Shown in pieces: positions 18,150 to 27,575 of a DNA stretch of 64,000 nucleotides (positions within the stretch are counted from its first letter, which is position 1; each line of letters starts with the position of its first letter). A model generated the notes under the pieces. That model made no database searches, had not been told where the DNA came from, and was given only the letters and a program-made list of their open reading frames with translations. The stretch spans positions 124,001 to 188,000 of the forward strand of contig NZ_JFKC01000002.1 of assembly GCF_002115805.1 (NCBI RefSeq), read 5' to 3'. Both the position numbers and the translations under genes were made by a program. The DNA comes from Marivita geojedonensis (GTDB lineage Bacteria > Pseudomonadota > Alphaproteobacteria > Rhodobacterales > Rhodobacteraceae).

Positions 18150-19290
18150 GGATGATCACCTGGTTGTTGCGCACGGTCGCTACTGCGAGGCCGCGCTCAT
18201 TGGTTCCGTCCGGGCGCAAGCGGAAGACGCCATTGGCGCCCTGGAAGCCCGAATTCTGTGTCAGGGCGCGACCGGACAATGCATCCGACCGTCCTTGGCG
18301 CACCAGTGCGCCGATTGCCGCGATTCCGTCGAAGGCCAGACCCGCAAGCGGGTGCGGATCCTGTCCGAACTGAGCCTTGTAGCGGCTTTCAAAGGCGGTT
18401 TTGGCAGCCGTGTCCGGAAGGGTGAAGTACCCACCCTGCGCGCCCGGCATGGACAGGATCTGCGCCGGGACATCCCAGCGGGCAAGACCCAAATACTGGG
18501 TTGTGGACGGGCTGACACCGGCTTCGGGCAGAAGCTGAAGCAGGATCGGCAGCGCACCGGCCGCGTTGGACGTCAGGAATACCGAATCCGCACCGGTAGA
18601 ATCGATTGTCGATTTGATCCGCGGCACCGCCGAGGCCACACCTTCCTGTGAGAAGGGAAAGGATTCGATGCCGGTCACACGCACGCCACTCTGGCTGGCG
18701 GCGGCCTGGATTGCGGCCTTTCCGAACTCGCCTTCAACGTTCTGCGGGTGAACGATTACGACCGACGAGTTGCCCTGCCCCGACGCATAGCGCAGCAACC
18801 GGTTCGCAGTATTGCGGAAGGTCGGACCAAGAACATAGACATTGCCGCCCGCGATCGAGGGGTTGTTCGAGAAGCTGAGGACGTTCACGTTGTTGTCGGA
18901 TACAGCCACACCGGCTGCGTTGGCGGCTTCACCGAAGAGCGGGCCGAGGATGATCTTCGCGCCCTCAGATACGGCCGTTTCGGCCTGTACTGCGGCGCGC
19001 TGGGCGTCGCCGCCGGTATCATAGACGCGCAGGTCGATCTGCACCCCGTCAAGCGAGGCTATGGCCAATCGCGCCGCGTTTTCGAGGCTTGCTGCAACGG
19101 CACCTGCGCCGCTGTCGCTGCGCGGGATCAGAAGGGCGACCGGGACCGGTGCGCTGGTGTCGACACTGGGGCCAGAGCCACCGCTGGGCGCCGCCATCAT
19201 GCTGGGATCGCAGGCTGTCAGGCCCATGATTGCTCCAACAGCCATTGCCTTGCGCAACAGCTTGCGGGGGGTGGACAAAACAGCCAACAT
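18109..19290 (-). CDS. LpoA-like penicillin-binding protein activator lipoprotein
   Basis: 393 residues from MLAVLSTPRKLL. The signal peptide ends in the lipobox GLTAC, so it is a lipoprotein with Asp at +2 (CDPSMM). The rest is a periplasmic-binding-protein type I fold (VPVALLIPRSDSGAGAVAASLENAARLAI, ILGPLFGEAANAAGVAV, FDGIAAIGALV). Family members are annotated as penicillin-binding protein activator or ABC-type amino-acid-binding-like proteins. A role in peptidoglycan synthase activation is inferred by family. The chosen start has GGGAG upstream. It diverges from rsmI. Confidence 0.85.
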   Translation of the reverse strand: MLAVLSTPRKLLRKAMAVGAIMGLTACDPSMMAAPSGGSGPSVDTSAPVPVALLIPRSDSGAGAVAASLENAARLAIASLDGVQIDLRVYDTGGDAQRAAVQAETAVSEGAKIILGPLFGEAANAAGVAVSDNNVNVLSFSNNPSIAGGNVYVLGPTFRNTANRLLRYASGQGNSSVVIVHPQNVEGEFGKAAIQAAASQSGVRVTGIESFPFSQEGVASAVPRIKSTIDSTGADSVFLTSNAAGALPILLQLLPEAGVSPSTTQYLGLARWDVPAQILSMPGAQGGYFTLPDTAAKTAFESRYKAQFGQDPHPLAGLAFDGIAAIGALVRQGRSDALSGRALTQNSGFQGANGVFRLRPDGTNERGLAVATVRNNQVIILDPAPSGFGGAGF

Positions 19291-19379
19291 AAAACGCACT
19301 CCCTGTTCGCGTGTCACCGTTGGGCACGCGCAATTTTGATTTGGGGCGATAATAGACAACGCGAAAGGCGGGTCCAGAC

Positions 19380-20237
19380 ATGAATTGGCAGGCACGCGAT
19401 ATCGCGCCGGGGCTGTACCTTGTGGCAACCCCGCTCGGGAACGCGCGTGACATCACACTGCGCGCGCTGGACCTGCTGGCGGGCGCTGACGTGTTGGCAG
19501 CAGAGGACACGCGGTCGCTGCGGCGGTTGATGGAGATCCATGGCGTCGCCTTGGGGGACCGGCCTCTGGTGGCGTACCACGACCATAATGGCGACCGTGC
19601 GCGGCCCAGGCTGATGGCTGCGTTGGAAGCCGGACAATCAGTGGTCTATGCGTCCGAGGCGGGGACGCCGCTGATTTCCGATCCCGGCTTTGACCTGATG
19701 CGCGAAGCCTTGCAGGCGGGTCTGCCCTGCACCACGGCGCCGGGACCGACGGCGGTGGTGGCTGCTCTGACCCTGTCGGGCTTGCCATCGGATCGGTTCC
19801 TGTTCGCGGGGTTCCTGCCCAACAGCTCGGGAAAGCGGAAATCAGCCTTGGCAGAGTTCGTCGCTGTGCCGGCGACGTTGATTTTCTACGAATCCCCGAA
19901 ACGGCTGGGTGCGATGCTGCGCGATGCGGCAGAAGTGCTGGGGCCGGAGCGCGATGCTGTGGTGTGCCGGGAGTTAACCAAGAAATTCGAAGAGCGTTGT
20001 GCGGGGACGTTGGCGGACCTATCCCAGAAGTACACGGACGAGACCCCGAAAGGTGAAATCGTCGTGCTGATCGAACGCGGGGCCGGGGTGGTCACCGATC
20101 AGGCGACGCTGGACGACGCGTTGTTGGAAGCGTTGAGCCGCATGTCGGTCAAAGACGCGGCCAGCGAAGTGGCCAAGACATTCGGCGTGCCACGCCGCGA
20201 GGCCTATCAAAGGGCAATGGCGTTAGGGAAACGTTAG
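19380..20237 (+). CDS. rsmI: 16S rRNA (cytidine1402-2'-O)-methyltransferase
   Basis: 285 residues of the tetrapyrrole-methylase-like SAM fold. GLYLVATPLGNARDITLRALDLL and VLAAEDTRSLRRLM at the N-terminus and SEAGTPLISDPGFDLM (about residues 98-113) are the family signature. It 2'-O-methylates C1402 in 16S rRNA. Length is normal. The gene diverges from the LpoA-like lipoprotein gene and is followed by yraN after 37 bp, an order found widely in proteobacteria. Confidence 0.96.
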   Translation: MNWQARDIAPGLYLVATPLGNARDITLRALDLLAGADVLAAEDTRSLRRLMEIHGVALGDRPLVAYHDHNGDRARPRLMAALEAGQSVVYASEAGTPLISDPGFDLMREALQAGLPCTTAPGPTAVVAALTLSGLPSDRFLFAGFLPNSSGKRKSALAEFVAVPATLIFYESPKRLGAMLRDAAEVLGPERDAVVCRELTKKFEERCAGTLADLSQKYTDETPKGEIVVLIERGAGVVTDQATLDDALLEALSRMSVKDAASEVAKTFGVPRREAYQRAMALGKR

Positions 20238-20274
20238 ATGTCGGGTGGTAGTCTGAAGGCGAAAGGGGATTTGG

Positions 20275-20682
20275 ATGCCATTCGATTTTCAGACTGACGG
20301 GTTTGCGGGGCAGGGCGATGCAGGGGCCGTGCATCGGACCAATTACCATGCAGGTGTCAGCGCGGAACAGGCTGTTGCCCGGCATTATCAGGATCGCGGT
20401 GCAGTGCTGCGGGAAACCCGCTGGCGCGGGCGGTCTGGTGAGATTGACCTGATCCTGTCTGAAGGCGACAGGGTGGTTTTTGTCGAAGTGAAGAAAAGCC
20501 GTACGCATGCCCAAGCGGTGCAACGCGTGACCGCCCGGCAGATTGGGCGGATCATGCGCAGCGCCGAGGATTATCTGGGCCGGTGTCCGGCAGGTGCGTT
20601 GACGGATGCGCGGCTGGATGTGGCGCTTGTCGATGCCGAAGGCCGGATCGATATCCTGCCCAATGCCAGCATGGGGTTCTGA
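20275..20682 (+). CDS. YraN/UPF0102 family endonuclease-like protein
   Basis: 135 residues. The core VSAEQAVARHYQDRGAVLRETRWRGRSGEIDLILSEGDRVVFVEVKKSR carries the E-(x)n-GEIDLI-(x)n-EVK pattern of a restriction-endonuclease-like nuclease fold. The first 26 residues are an extension not typical of the family. The gene lies just after rsmI, as in many genomes. The biological function of the family is not settled. AAGGGGA precedes the ATG. Confidence 0.92.
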   Translation: MPFDFQTDGFAGQGDAGAVHRTNYHAGVSAEQAVARHYQDRGAVLRETRWRGRSGEIDLILSEGDRVVFVEVKKSRTHAQAVQRVTARQIGRIMRSAEDYLGRCPAGALTDARLDVALVDAEGRIDILPNASMGF

Positions 20683-20748
20683 CGCGCCGACCTTGCGCGC
20701 CCCTTACGCTTGCGCCATTACACGGGCAAGGTTTGCAGGGGGCAGCAC

Positions 20749-21681
20749 ATGAAAATCGCGTTCCAGATGGATCCGATCCAATCGGTCAACATCAATGGCG
20801 ACAGTTCGTTCCGGCTGGCGGAAGAGGCGCAGGCGCGGGGGCATGAGCTGTTCTTCTACAGCCCCGATAAACTGGCATATGACGAGGGTCGCATTCTTGC
20901 GACCGGGCAGTGGTTCACCGTGCAGCGGGTGCAGGGGGATCATGCCCAGCTAGGACCGGTGGAGCAGATCGACCTTGCGGATGTGGATGTGGTCTGGCTC
21001 CGGCAGGATCCGCCGTTCGACATGCATTACATCACCTCGACGCATCTGCTGGACCGGCTGAAGGGCAAGACGCTGGTGGTCAATGATCCGTTCTGGGTGC
21101 GCAATTACCCGGAAAAGCTGCTGGTGCTGGATTTCCCCGACCTGACACCGCCAACGATGATTGCGCGGGATCTTGCGTCGATCAAAGCGTTCAAGGCACG
21201 GCATGGGGATGTCATTCTCAAGCCGCTCTACGGCAATGGCGGGGCCGGGGTGTTCCGGCTGGATGCGAATGATCGAAACCTGACCTCGCTGCACGAGCTT
21301 TTCACCGGGTTTTCGCGCGAGCCGCTGATCGTGCAGAAATTCCTGCCGGACGTGTCGGCGGGGGATAAGCGCGTGATCCTTGTCGACGGTGAAGCGGTTG
21401 GCGCCATAAACCGGGTGCCGGCAGAGGGCGAGACGCGGTCGAACATGCATGTGGGCGGACGGCCCGAGAAGATCGGGCTGACGGAGCGCGATCTGGAGAT
21501 CTGCGCGCGGATCGGGCCGTTGCTTAAGGAAAAGGGTCAGGTGTTTGTCGGGATCGACGTGATCGGGACGTATCTGACCGAGATCAACGTGACCTCGCCC
21601 ACCGGCATTCAGGAGCTGGAGCGTTTCGACGGGATCAATGTGGCCGAGAAGATCTGGCAGGCGATCGAGGCGAAGCTGTAA
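20749..21681 (+). CDS. gshB: Glutathione synthetase
   Basis: 310 residues of the ATP-grasp superfamily. [37 protein letters not shown] is the diagnostic N-terminus. [18 protein letters not shown] (ATP-grasp loop), [20 protein letters not shown] and [21 protein letters not shown] are the catalytic segments. It joins gamma-glutamylcysteine and glycine. The start at 20749 is the usual family start and follows GGGGG. Two glutathione S-transferase genes occur elsewhere in the window. Confidence 0.97.
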   Translation: MKIAFQMDPIQSVNINGDSSFRLAEEAQARGHELFFYSPDKLAYDEGRILATGQWFTVQRVQGDHAQLGPVEQIDLADVDVVWLRQDPPFDMHYITSTHLLDRLKGKTLVVNDPFWVRNYPEKLLVLDFPDLTPPTMIARDLASIKAFKARHGDVILKPLYGNGGAGVFRLDANDRNLTSLHELFTGFSREPLIVQKFLPDVSAGDKRVILVDGEAVGAINRVPAEGETRSNMHVGGRPEKIGLTERDLEICARIGPLLKEKGQVFVGIDVIGTYLTEINVTSPTGIQELERFDGINVAEKIWQAIEAKL

Positions 21682-21687
21682 GGCGCG

Positions 21688-23199
21688 TCAGGCCGTGCTT
21701 TGGGGCAGGCGGTAGCTGAGCGCCTCGGCCACGTGATCGCGGCTGAGCCTATCGGAGGCGTCGAGATCGGCAATGCTGCGTGCGACGCGCAGGACGCGGT
21801 GATAGCCGCGCGCCGAGAGGCCGAAACGGTCGGCGGCGCTGTTCAGTAGGGCGCGGCTTTCGGGATCGAGCTCTGTCACCTCTTCCAGCAGGTCACCTTG
21901 CAAATCGGCGTTTTGGCGCAGATCGGGGCGACTATTGAAGCGGTCGGCCTGACGGGTGCGTGCTGCCGCGATGCGGGATGCAAGCTCTTCGCTGGTGGCG
22001 CCGGAACTGGGCAGGTCGAGATCGCGGAAGGCCACGGGGGGCACGTCTACACGCAGGTCGAAGCGGTCCATCAAGGGGCCTGAGATGCGTCCCATATAGT
22101 CTTCACCGCAATTGGGCGCGCGGGAGCAGGCGCGGCATGGGTCGCTGAGATAGCCGCATTTGCAGGGGTTCGCGGCGGCCACCAGCAGGAACCGGCAGGG
22201 ATATTTGATGTGGGCATTGGCGCGGGCGACCATGACCTCGCCCGTCTCAATCGGCTGGCGCAGGGTTTCCAGAACGGCGCGGGGGAATTCGGGAAATTCG
22301 TCCATGAAAAGCACGCCATTGTGGGCGAGGCTGATCTCGCCCGGTTTGGCGGTGCGCCCGCCGCCAACGATGGCCGCCATCGAGGCGGTGTGATGCGGTT
22401 CCCGGAAAGGCCTGTCGCGGGAAATGCCGCCCGCTTCGATCAAGCCGGAGAGGGAATGCACCATTGAGGTTTCCAGCGCTTCGGCGGGGGTGAGTGGTGG
22501 CAGGATACCGGGCAGACGCGCGGCGAGCATGGATTTGCCGGATCCCGGCGTGCCGACCATCAAAACGTGATGCCGCCCGGCCGCCGCGATTTCGAGCGCT
22601 CTGTTGGCGCGTTCCTGTCCTTTTACATCCCGCATGTCCCGACTGTCGCGGGCGTGGCTGACTTCGCCGGGGTCACAGGGGGTGAGCGGGGCGCGCCCCG
22701 TGACATGCTGGATCACGTCCATCAGTCCCTTCGCCCCAATCACCTGACAGCCGCCAACCCACGCGGCCTCGGCCCCGGAAGCGGCGGGGCAGATCAGGGC
22801 GCGGTTTTCCTCGGCTGCGGCCATCGCGGCGGGCAGCGCGCCGATCACCGGGATCAGCGCGCCGTCGAGTGACAGTTCCCCCAGAGCCACCGCATCGGCC
22901 ACCGCGTCCTTGGGCAGGATGTCCAACTCGGCCAGCAGGGCCAGGGCGATGGGCAGGTCGAAATGTGACCCTTCCTTGGGCAGGTCGGCAGGAGACAGGT
23001 TCACCGTGATCCGCTTTGACGGAAGCGCGATGTGCAGCGTCGAGAGTGCGCCGCGCACCCGGTCACGGGATTCCGAGACCGCTTTGTCCGGAAGACCGAC
23101 CAAGGAAAACGCAGGCAATCCGGGTGTCACGGCGCATTGCACCTCGACCATGCGGGCGTCTACGCCTTCGAAGGCGACAGTGTAGGCATGCGCAACCAT
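21688..23199 (-). CDS. comM: YifB/ComM family Mg-chelatase-like AAA+ ATPase
   Basis: 503 residues. The N-terminal ChlI-like domain (FEGVDARMVEVQCAVTPGLPAFSLVGLPDKAVSESRDRVRGAL) is followed by an AAA+ domain with Walker A MVGTPGSGKSMLAARLPGILPPL (about residues 215-237) and Walker B GVLFMDEFPEF. The four-cysteine insertion NPCKCGYLSDPCRACSRAPNCGEDY and a C-terminal Mg_chelatase_C domain complete it. ComM homologues act as branch-migration helicases in natural transformation. It converges with gshB with a 6-bp gap. Confidence 0.93.
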   Translation of the reverse strand: MVAHAYTVAFEGVDARMVEVQCAVTPGLPAFSLVGLPDKAVSESRDRVRGALSTLHIALPSKRITVNLSPADLPKEGSHFDLPIALALLAELDILPKDAVADAVALGELSLDGALIPVIGALPAAMAAAEENRALICPAASGAEAAWVGGCQVIGAKGLMDVIQHVTGRAPLTPCDPGEVSHARDSRDMRDVKGQERANRALEIAAAGRHHVLMVGTPGSGKSMLAARLPGILPPLTPAEALETSMVHSLSGLIEAGGISRDRPFREPHHTASMAAIVGGGRTAKPGEISLAHNGVLFMDEFPEFPRAVLETLRQPIETGEVMVARANAHIKYPCRFLLVAAANPCKCGYLSDPCRACSRAPNCGEDYMGRISGPLMDRFDLRVDVPPVAFRDLDLPSSGATSEELASRIAAARTRQADRFNSRPDLRQNADLQGDLLEEVTELDPESRALLNSAADRFGLSARGYHRVLRVARSIADLDASDRLSRDHVAEALSYRLPQSTA

Positions 23200-23265
23200 G
23201 TGATCCGGTCCTCGTGTGTTTCGAGGGTGCGGCCATCATGGTTGCGAAAAGGTTAACGCTGATGC

Positions 23266-23952
23266 TCAGGCCGGGTCGGGCCATGGCTTGGTTTCGAAGG
23301 TCTTGGCGTACCAGGGCAGCGTTTCGCCGGTCTTCAACGCAATGCTGCGCCATTCGCGGAATTTCGCATCTGCGAGATGCAGGTCCACGTAGGCCTGCGA
23401 TGCCTCCGACAGCGCCACGTCATAGCCGGCAAAGCGGGCAGCGACGGGCGCGAAGGCGATGTCGGCGATGGAATAGTCGCCCAAGAGCCACGGCCCGCAA
23501 TCTGCATGTTGTGACCGGGCATAGGCCCAAAGGCTTTCGATCCGCGCAATGTCGGCCTTCGTAGCATCGGAAAGGGGAACATTCACGTAGGCCGTGCGGA
23601 GGTTCATCGGGCATTCGCTGCGCAAGGAGGAAAACCCCGAATGCATTTCGGCTGCGAGGGAACGCCCCAGTGCGCGGGCCGCAGGGTCGGTTGGCCAGAG
23701 GCCACCTTCGGGGTGACGGTCATGCAGTTCCTCAGCCATGGCGAGGGAATCCCAGACCACTGCGCCTTCCGGTGTGCGCATCGCCGGAACGGTGCGCGCG
23801 GGTGCTACGTCGGGCAATTGTTCTGCCACGCTTCCTTTGGTGAAATCCACCAAACGAAGCTTCGGATCGACGCCGAGATGCCGAAACAGCAGCCACCCGC
23901 GCAGCGACCAGCTGGAATAGGCGTAGTCGCCAATGAAAAGCTCGTAAGTCAT
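23266..23952 (-). CDS. Glutathione S-transferase family protein
   Basis: 228 residues. A thioredoxin-like N-terminal domain (MTYELFIGDYAYSSWSLRGWLLFRHLGV) has SxxS as the putative activating serine motif. The cis-Pro region is ARTVPAMRTPEGAVVWDSLAMAEEL. The all-helical C-terminal domain contains GPWLLGDYSIADIAFAPVAARFAGY, the usual N-capping box. The substrate is unknown. It diverges from rpoH across a 207-bp intergenic region. Confidence 0.9.
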   Translation of the reverse strand: MTYELFIGDYAYSSWSLRGWLLFRHLGVDPKLRLVDFTKGSVAEQLPDVAPARTVPAMRTPEGAVVWDSLAMAEELHDRHPEGGLWPTDPAARALGRSLAAEMHSGFSSLRSECPMNLRTAYVNVPLSDATKADIARIESLWAYARSQHADCGPWLLGDYSIADIAFAPVAARFAGYDVALSEASQAYVDLHLADAKFREWRSIALKTGETLPWYAKTFETKPWPDPA

Positions 23953-24101
23953 GCAGGGGTCACTCCGATTGCCCGTTTCTCACGCATGTCTAGCGCAGCC
24001 CGGTGGGCATTCCCAATTTCGAATTGTGCGTGAGGTCATCACAGGAGCGAATAAGAGACATGGGCGTTGGCCCGATGTTGAAACTTTTTTTCATGAATCT
24101 T

Positions 24102-24131
24102 TGATCCACGGGCCGGGGACCCTCGTAGACA
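24102..24131 (+). promoter_or_regulatory. Candidate RpoE (ECF sigma) promoter of rpoH
   Basis: TGATCC at 24102-24107 is followed after 18 bp by TAGACA at 24126-24131, which places the transcription start about 20 bp before the rpoH ATG. TGATCC with about 18 bp to a TA-rich -10 resembles the RpoE/ChrR-controlled promoters of Rhodobacter sphaeroides, where rpoHII is an RpoE target. The assignment is by eye and rests on consensus memory. Confidence 0.5.
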
Positions 24132-24159
24132 GAACAAGACATAAGATCAGGGGGCACCA

Positions 24160-25038
24160 ATGGCACTGGACTCGTTTAACGACCAAACCCTGTCGCGCCG
24201 CGCGATGAAGGCAGAATTGCTGGACGCGGAGACGGAACTCAAGCTGGCCTATGCATGGCGCGATCAGCGCGATGAGGTGGCGCTGCACCGTCTGATCACC
24301 GCGTATATGCGTCTGGCGATCTCGATGGCGTCCAAGTTCAAGCGCTATGGCGCGCCGATGAACGATCTCATTCAGGAAGCCGGCTTGGGGCTGATGAAGG
24401 CCGCTGACAAGTTCGATCCCGATCGCGGCGTACGCTTTTCGACCTACGCCGTGTGGTGGATCAAGGCGTCCATCCAGGATTACGTGATGCGCAACTGGTC
24501 GATTGTTCGGACCGGATCGACCTCTTCTCAGAAATCGCTGTTTTTCAACATGCGCCGGGTCCAGGCGCGTCTGGAACGCGAAGCGGCTGCCGAGGCCAAA
24601 GTGCTCGAAGGTCACGAGATGCGCCGGATGATTGCCGAAGAAATCGGTGTGCCGCTGCATGATGTCGAGATGATGGAAGGGCGGCTGTCCGGTTCCGATT
24701 ATTCGCTGAACGCGACCCAATCGACCGAGGATGAAGGCCGTGAGTGGATCGACGCGCTGGAAGATGAAAGCGCGCAGGCGGATGAGCGGGTCGAAGAGGA
24801 TCTGGATCTCGCACAGCTGCGACAGTGGCTGATGATGGCAATGAACCAGCTGAACGAACGTGAGCGGTTCATCGTGCGCGAACGTAAGCTGCGGGAAGAT
24901 GCTCGGACGCTGGAGAGCCTTGGCAATGAGCTTGGCCTGTCCAAGGAGCGTGTCCGCCAGCTTGAGGCGGCCGCGTTTGCAAAGATCCGGAAGTCGCTTG
25001 AAGCCCAAAGCCCTGAGGTGCATCACTTCCTTTCATGA
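24160..25038 (+). CDS. rpoH: RNA polymerase sigma factor RpoH (RpoHII-like)
   Basis: 292 residues of the sigma-70 family. Region 2 is ALHRLITAYMRLAISMASKFKRYGAPMNDLIQEAGLGLMKAADKFDP and RFSTYAVWWIKASIQDYVMRNWSIVR. The RpoH box appears as SQKSLFFNMRRVQ, and region 4.2 is LESLGNELGLSKERVRQLEAAAFAKIR. The N-terminus LSRRAMKAELLDAETELKLAYAWRDQRDE suggests the RpoHII branch known from Rhodobacter, which serves the singlet-oxygen/oxidative response. The gene overlaps the ChaN-like gene by 4 bp (ATGA). The RpoHI/RpoHII split needs a tree to confirm. Confidence 0.93.
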   Translation: MALDSFNDQTLSRRAMKAELLDAETELKLAYAWRDQRDEVALHRLITAYMRLAISMASKFKRYGAPMNDLIQEAGLGLMKAADKFDPDRGVRFSTYAVWWIKASIQDYVMRNWSIVRTGSTSSQKSLFFNMRRVQARLEREAAAEAKVLEGHEMRRMIAEEIGVPLHDVEMMEGRLSGSDYSLNATQSTEDEGREWIDALEDESAQADERVEEDLDLAQLRQWLMMAMNQLNERERFIVRERKLREDARTLESLGNELGLSKERVRQLEAAAFAKIRKSLEAQSPEVHHFLS

Positions 25039-25814
25039 AGTACGCTTTGATTTCTCTCATCTGCGCCCCCACGGCTTTGGTCGCTGGGGGCGTTTTTGAT
25101 GGTGCCGATGTGGTGTTTCTGGGGGAGTTGCATGACAATCCCGCGCACCATCTACGGCAGGCCGAAGTGGTGGCTGAGGTGGAGCCGACCGCGCTGGTGT
25201 TCGAGATGCTGACGCAGGCGCAGGCGGATTTGGTGACGCCTGACTTGGTTGCGGACGAGGCGGCTTTGGAGGCCGCGTTGGGCTGGAACGACAGCGGTTG
25301 GCCTGATTTTTCGATGTACTACCCGATCTTTGCCGAAGCGCCTGAGGCCGCGTATTTCGGTGCGGCTGTGCCTCGGGACGTCGCGCGGCAGGCGATGGAG
25401 ACCGGCATGGCGGCGGCGTTTCGCGGTGATGCCGACGTGTACGGGCTGACGGCGGTTTTGCCGGAGGACCAGCAGGCGGAGCGTGAGGCGTTGCAGCTGG
25501 CGGCGCATTGCGATGCGATGCCGGAAGACATGCTGCCGGTGATGGTGGACATTCAACGGCTTCGGGATGCGGAGCTGGCTTATTCCGCAGTTCAGGCGTT
25601 CGAGGCGCATGGCGGGCCGGTGGTGGTGATCACCGGAAATGGACATGCGCGCAAGGATTGGGGGGCGCCGGTGTATCTCATGGCGGCGGCGCCCGATTTG
25701 CGGATTGCATCATTGGGGCAGGGCGAGGAGGACGTGCCGCCCGAGGGCCTCTTCGACGTGGTAGAAACTTCGCCCGAGGTCGATCGAGGAGATCCCTGCG
25801 CCGCGTTCCGCTGA
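25035..25814 (+). CDS. ChaN-like heme-binding uptake/lipoprotein-family protein
   Basis: 259 residues. A short hydrophobic N-terminus (MKYALISLICAPTALVAG) may be a signal peptide. The fold signature is VVFLGELHDNPAHHLRQAEVV near residue 27, with VVVITGNGHARKDWGAPVYL near residue 197, which matches the ChaN/Haem_bd_ChaN family. The Campylobacter homologue binds a pair of hemes. Its ATG overlaps the rpoH stop, so it should be co-transcribed and co-induced with the stress sigma factor. Confidence 0.85.
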   Translation: MKYALISLICAPTALVAGGVFDGADVVFLGELHDNPAHHLRQAEVVAEVEPTALVFEMLTQAQADLVTPDLVADEAALEAALGWNDSGWPDFSMYYPIFAEAPEAAYFGAAVPRDVARQAMETGMAAAFRGDADVYGLTAVLPEDQQAEREALQLAAHCDAMPEDMLPVMVDIQRLRDAELAYSAVQAFEAHGGPVVVITGNGHARKDWGAPVYLMAAAPDLRIASLGQGEEDVPPEGLFDVVETSPEVDRGDPCAAFR

Positions 25815-25872
25815 TTGAGTTTTGCCCGACAGCCCCGTAACAAGGTGCGGGGACCTGTCAGGACTGTGCTTT

Positions 25873-27066
25873 ATGTTGAGCGGCAAACGTATTCTTCTGA
25901 TCATCGGCGGCGGCATCGCGGCGTATAAATGCCTGGACCTGATCCGCCGGTTGCGCGAACGCGGTGCGGCGGTGACGCCGGTCATGACGCGGGCGGCGGC
26001 GGAGTTTGTCACGCCTTTGTCGGTTTCTGCGCTGGCGGGGGAGAAGGTCTATACCGATCTCTTCGACCTGACTGATGAGGCCGAGATGGGGCATATCCAG
26101 CTGTCCCGCGTGGCCGATCTGGTGCTGGTTGCCCCGGCGACGGCGGATCTGATGGCGAAGATGGCGCAGGGGATGGCCGGCGATCTGGCGACGACGCTGC
26201 TTTTGGCGACCGACACGCCGGTGATGATCGCGCCAGCGATGAATGTGCGGATGTGGGAGCATCGGGCGACCCAGCGCAATCTCGAGGTCTTGAAGGGCGA
26301 CGGCGTTTCGGTGGTTGGGCCGAATGACGGCGACATGGCGTGCGGCGAGTATGGGCCGGGGCGCATGGCGGAGCCTTTGGAGATCGTCGATGCCGTGGTG
26401 GGGGCGCTGGCGGATGGGCCGCTGCACGGCAAGCGGATTGTAGTGACATCCGGGCCGACGCATGAGCCAATTGATCCGGTGCGCTATATCGCGAACCGGT
26501 CGTCAGGGGCGCAGGGCAAGGCGATTGCAGCGGCGCTGCGGGCGTTGGGGGCGGAGGTGGTTTTCGTCACCGGGCCTGCGGATGTTGCGCCGCCGGATGG
26601 CGTCGAGGTGGTCCGAGTTGAGACCGCGCGGGAGATGCGGGCCGCGGTGCTTGCCGCCTTGCCTGCTGATGCGGCGGTGTTCGCAGCAGCGGTGGCCGAT
26701 TGGCGCGTGGTCGGGGCGTCGGACAGCAAGATCAAGAAAGTGGCAGGGGCGCTGCCGACTCTGGCGTTTGAAGAGAACCCGGACATTCTGGCCGAGGTGT
26801 CTCAGATGACGGAGGACCGTCCCGGACTGGTGGTGGGCTTTGCCGCCGAGACCAATGATGTGATCGAAAACGCCACCGCCAAGCGCACGCGCAAGGGCTG
26901 TGACTGGATCGTGGCGAATGACGTGTCACCTGCAACGGGGATCATGGGCGGTAGTGAAAACGCGGTGACGCTGATCTCGGACACCGGGGCAGAGGCCTGG
27001 CCGCGCATGGGCAAGGATGCGGTGGCGCGGCAATTGGCAGCGCGGATTGCCGACGCTCTGGTCTGA
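25873..27066 (+). CDS. coaBC: Bifunctional phosphopantothenoylcysteine decarboxylase / phosphopantothenate-cysteine ligase
   Basis: 397 residues. The N-terminal flavoprotein decarboxylase (CoaC) has [43 protein letters not shown], the PAMNVRMW motif and the substrate-clamp cysteine in [16 protein letters not shown]. The C-terminal ligase (CoaB) begins [33 protein letters not shown]. Together they make 4'-phosphopantetheine for CoA synthesis. The start at MLSGKR is preferred to an upstream TTG because it matches the family N-terminus. The next gene is dut, a pairing seen in many bacteria. Confidence 0.97.
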   Translation: MLSGKRILLIIGGGIAAYKCLDLIRRLRERGAAVTPVMTRAAAEFVTPLSVSALAGEKVYTDLFDLTDEAEMGHIQLSRVADLVLVAPATADLMAKMAQGMAGDLATTLLLATDTPVMIAPAMNVRMWEHRATQRNLEVLKGDGVSVVGPNDGDMACGEYGPGRMAEPLEIVDAVVGALADGPLHGKRIVVTSGPTHEPIDPVRYIANRSSGAQGKAIAAALRALGAEVVFVTGPADVAPPDGVEVVRVETAREMRAAVLAALPADAAVFAAAVADWRVVGASDSKIKKVAGALPTLAFEENPDILAEVSQMTEDRPGLVVGFAAETNDVIENATAKRTRKGCDWIVANDVSPATGIMGGSENAVTLISDTGAEAWPRMGKDAVARQLAARIADALV

Positions 27067-27083
27067 CGGCACGGTTGGACCAT

Positions 27084-27110
27084 TTTGCATATTTGGAAAA
27101 AGAAGAAGGG
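27084..27110 (+). promoter_or_regulatory. 27-bp leader element upstream of dut
   Basis: This element runs TTTGCATATTTGGAAAAAG then AAGAAGGG and ends 6 bp before the dut GTG start, so it supplies the GAAGG ribosome site. A near copy (24 of 27 identical) lies at 47234-47260 in front of the M20 hydrolase gene. The two genes are unrelated, so the shared stretch looks like a conserved leader or dispersed short element rather than chance. Confidence 0.65.
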
Positions 27111-27116
27111 CAAGGC

Positions 27117-27575
27117 GTGGTCGCGATCAGGCTGACTTGGGATGAAGGGGCGGACAGGTCTTTGGGGCTGCCGGTTTATGCCAGCGCCGGTGCCGCTGGT
27201 GCGGATCTGCGGGCGAACTTCCCGGATCGCGGAGCGATTGTGCTGGAGCCGGGTGCGCGGGCGTTGGTGCCGACCGGGCTGCGCATGGCGATCCCGGAGG
27301 GGTTTGAGGTGCAGATCAGGCCGCGTTCAGGGCTTGCGCTCAAGCATGGGATCACGCTGCCCAACGCGCCGGGGACCATCGACAGCGATTATCGCGGGCC
27401 TTTGGGCGTGATCGTTATGAATGCCGGGCAGGAATCGTTCGAGATTTCCCATGGCGACCGGATTGCGCAGATGATCGTCGCCCCGGTGTTGCGGGCGGAA
27501 TTCGCGCTGGAGGAAACACTGGACGACACGGCGCGCGGTGCGGGTGGCTTTGGATCGACCGGGGTTTCGGAATGA
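27117..27575 (+). CDS. dut: Deoxyuridine 5'-triphosphate nucleotidohydrolase
   Basis: 152 residues from a GTG. All five dUTPase motifs are visible: [46 protein letters not shown] and the C-terminal P-loop-like [10 protein letters not shown]. It hydrolyses dUTP to dUMP and pyrophosphate and acts as a trimer. The length is normal. The start was set by the GAAGG ribosome site; an upstream TTG would add an unneeded extension. The stop overlaps the next start (ATGA). Confidence 0.97.
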   Translation: MVAIRLTWDEGADRSLGLPVYASAGAAGADLRANFPDRGAIVLEPGARALVPTGLRMAIPEGFEVQIRPRSGLALKHGITLPNAPGTIDSDYRGPLGVIVMNAGQESFEISHGDRIAQMIVAPVLRAEFALEETLDDTARGAGGFGSTGVSE

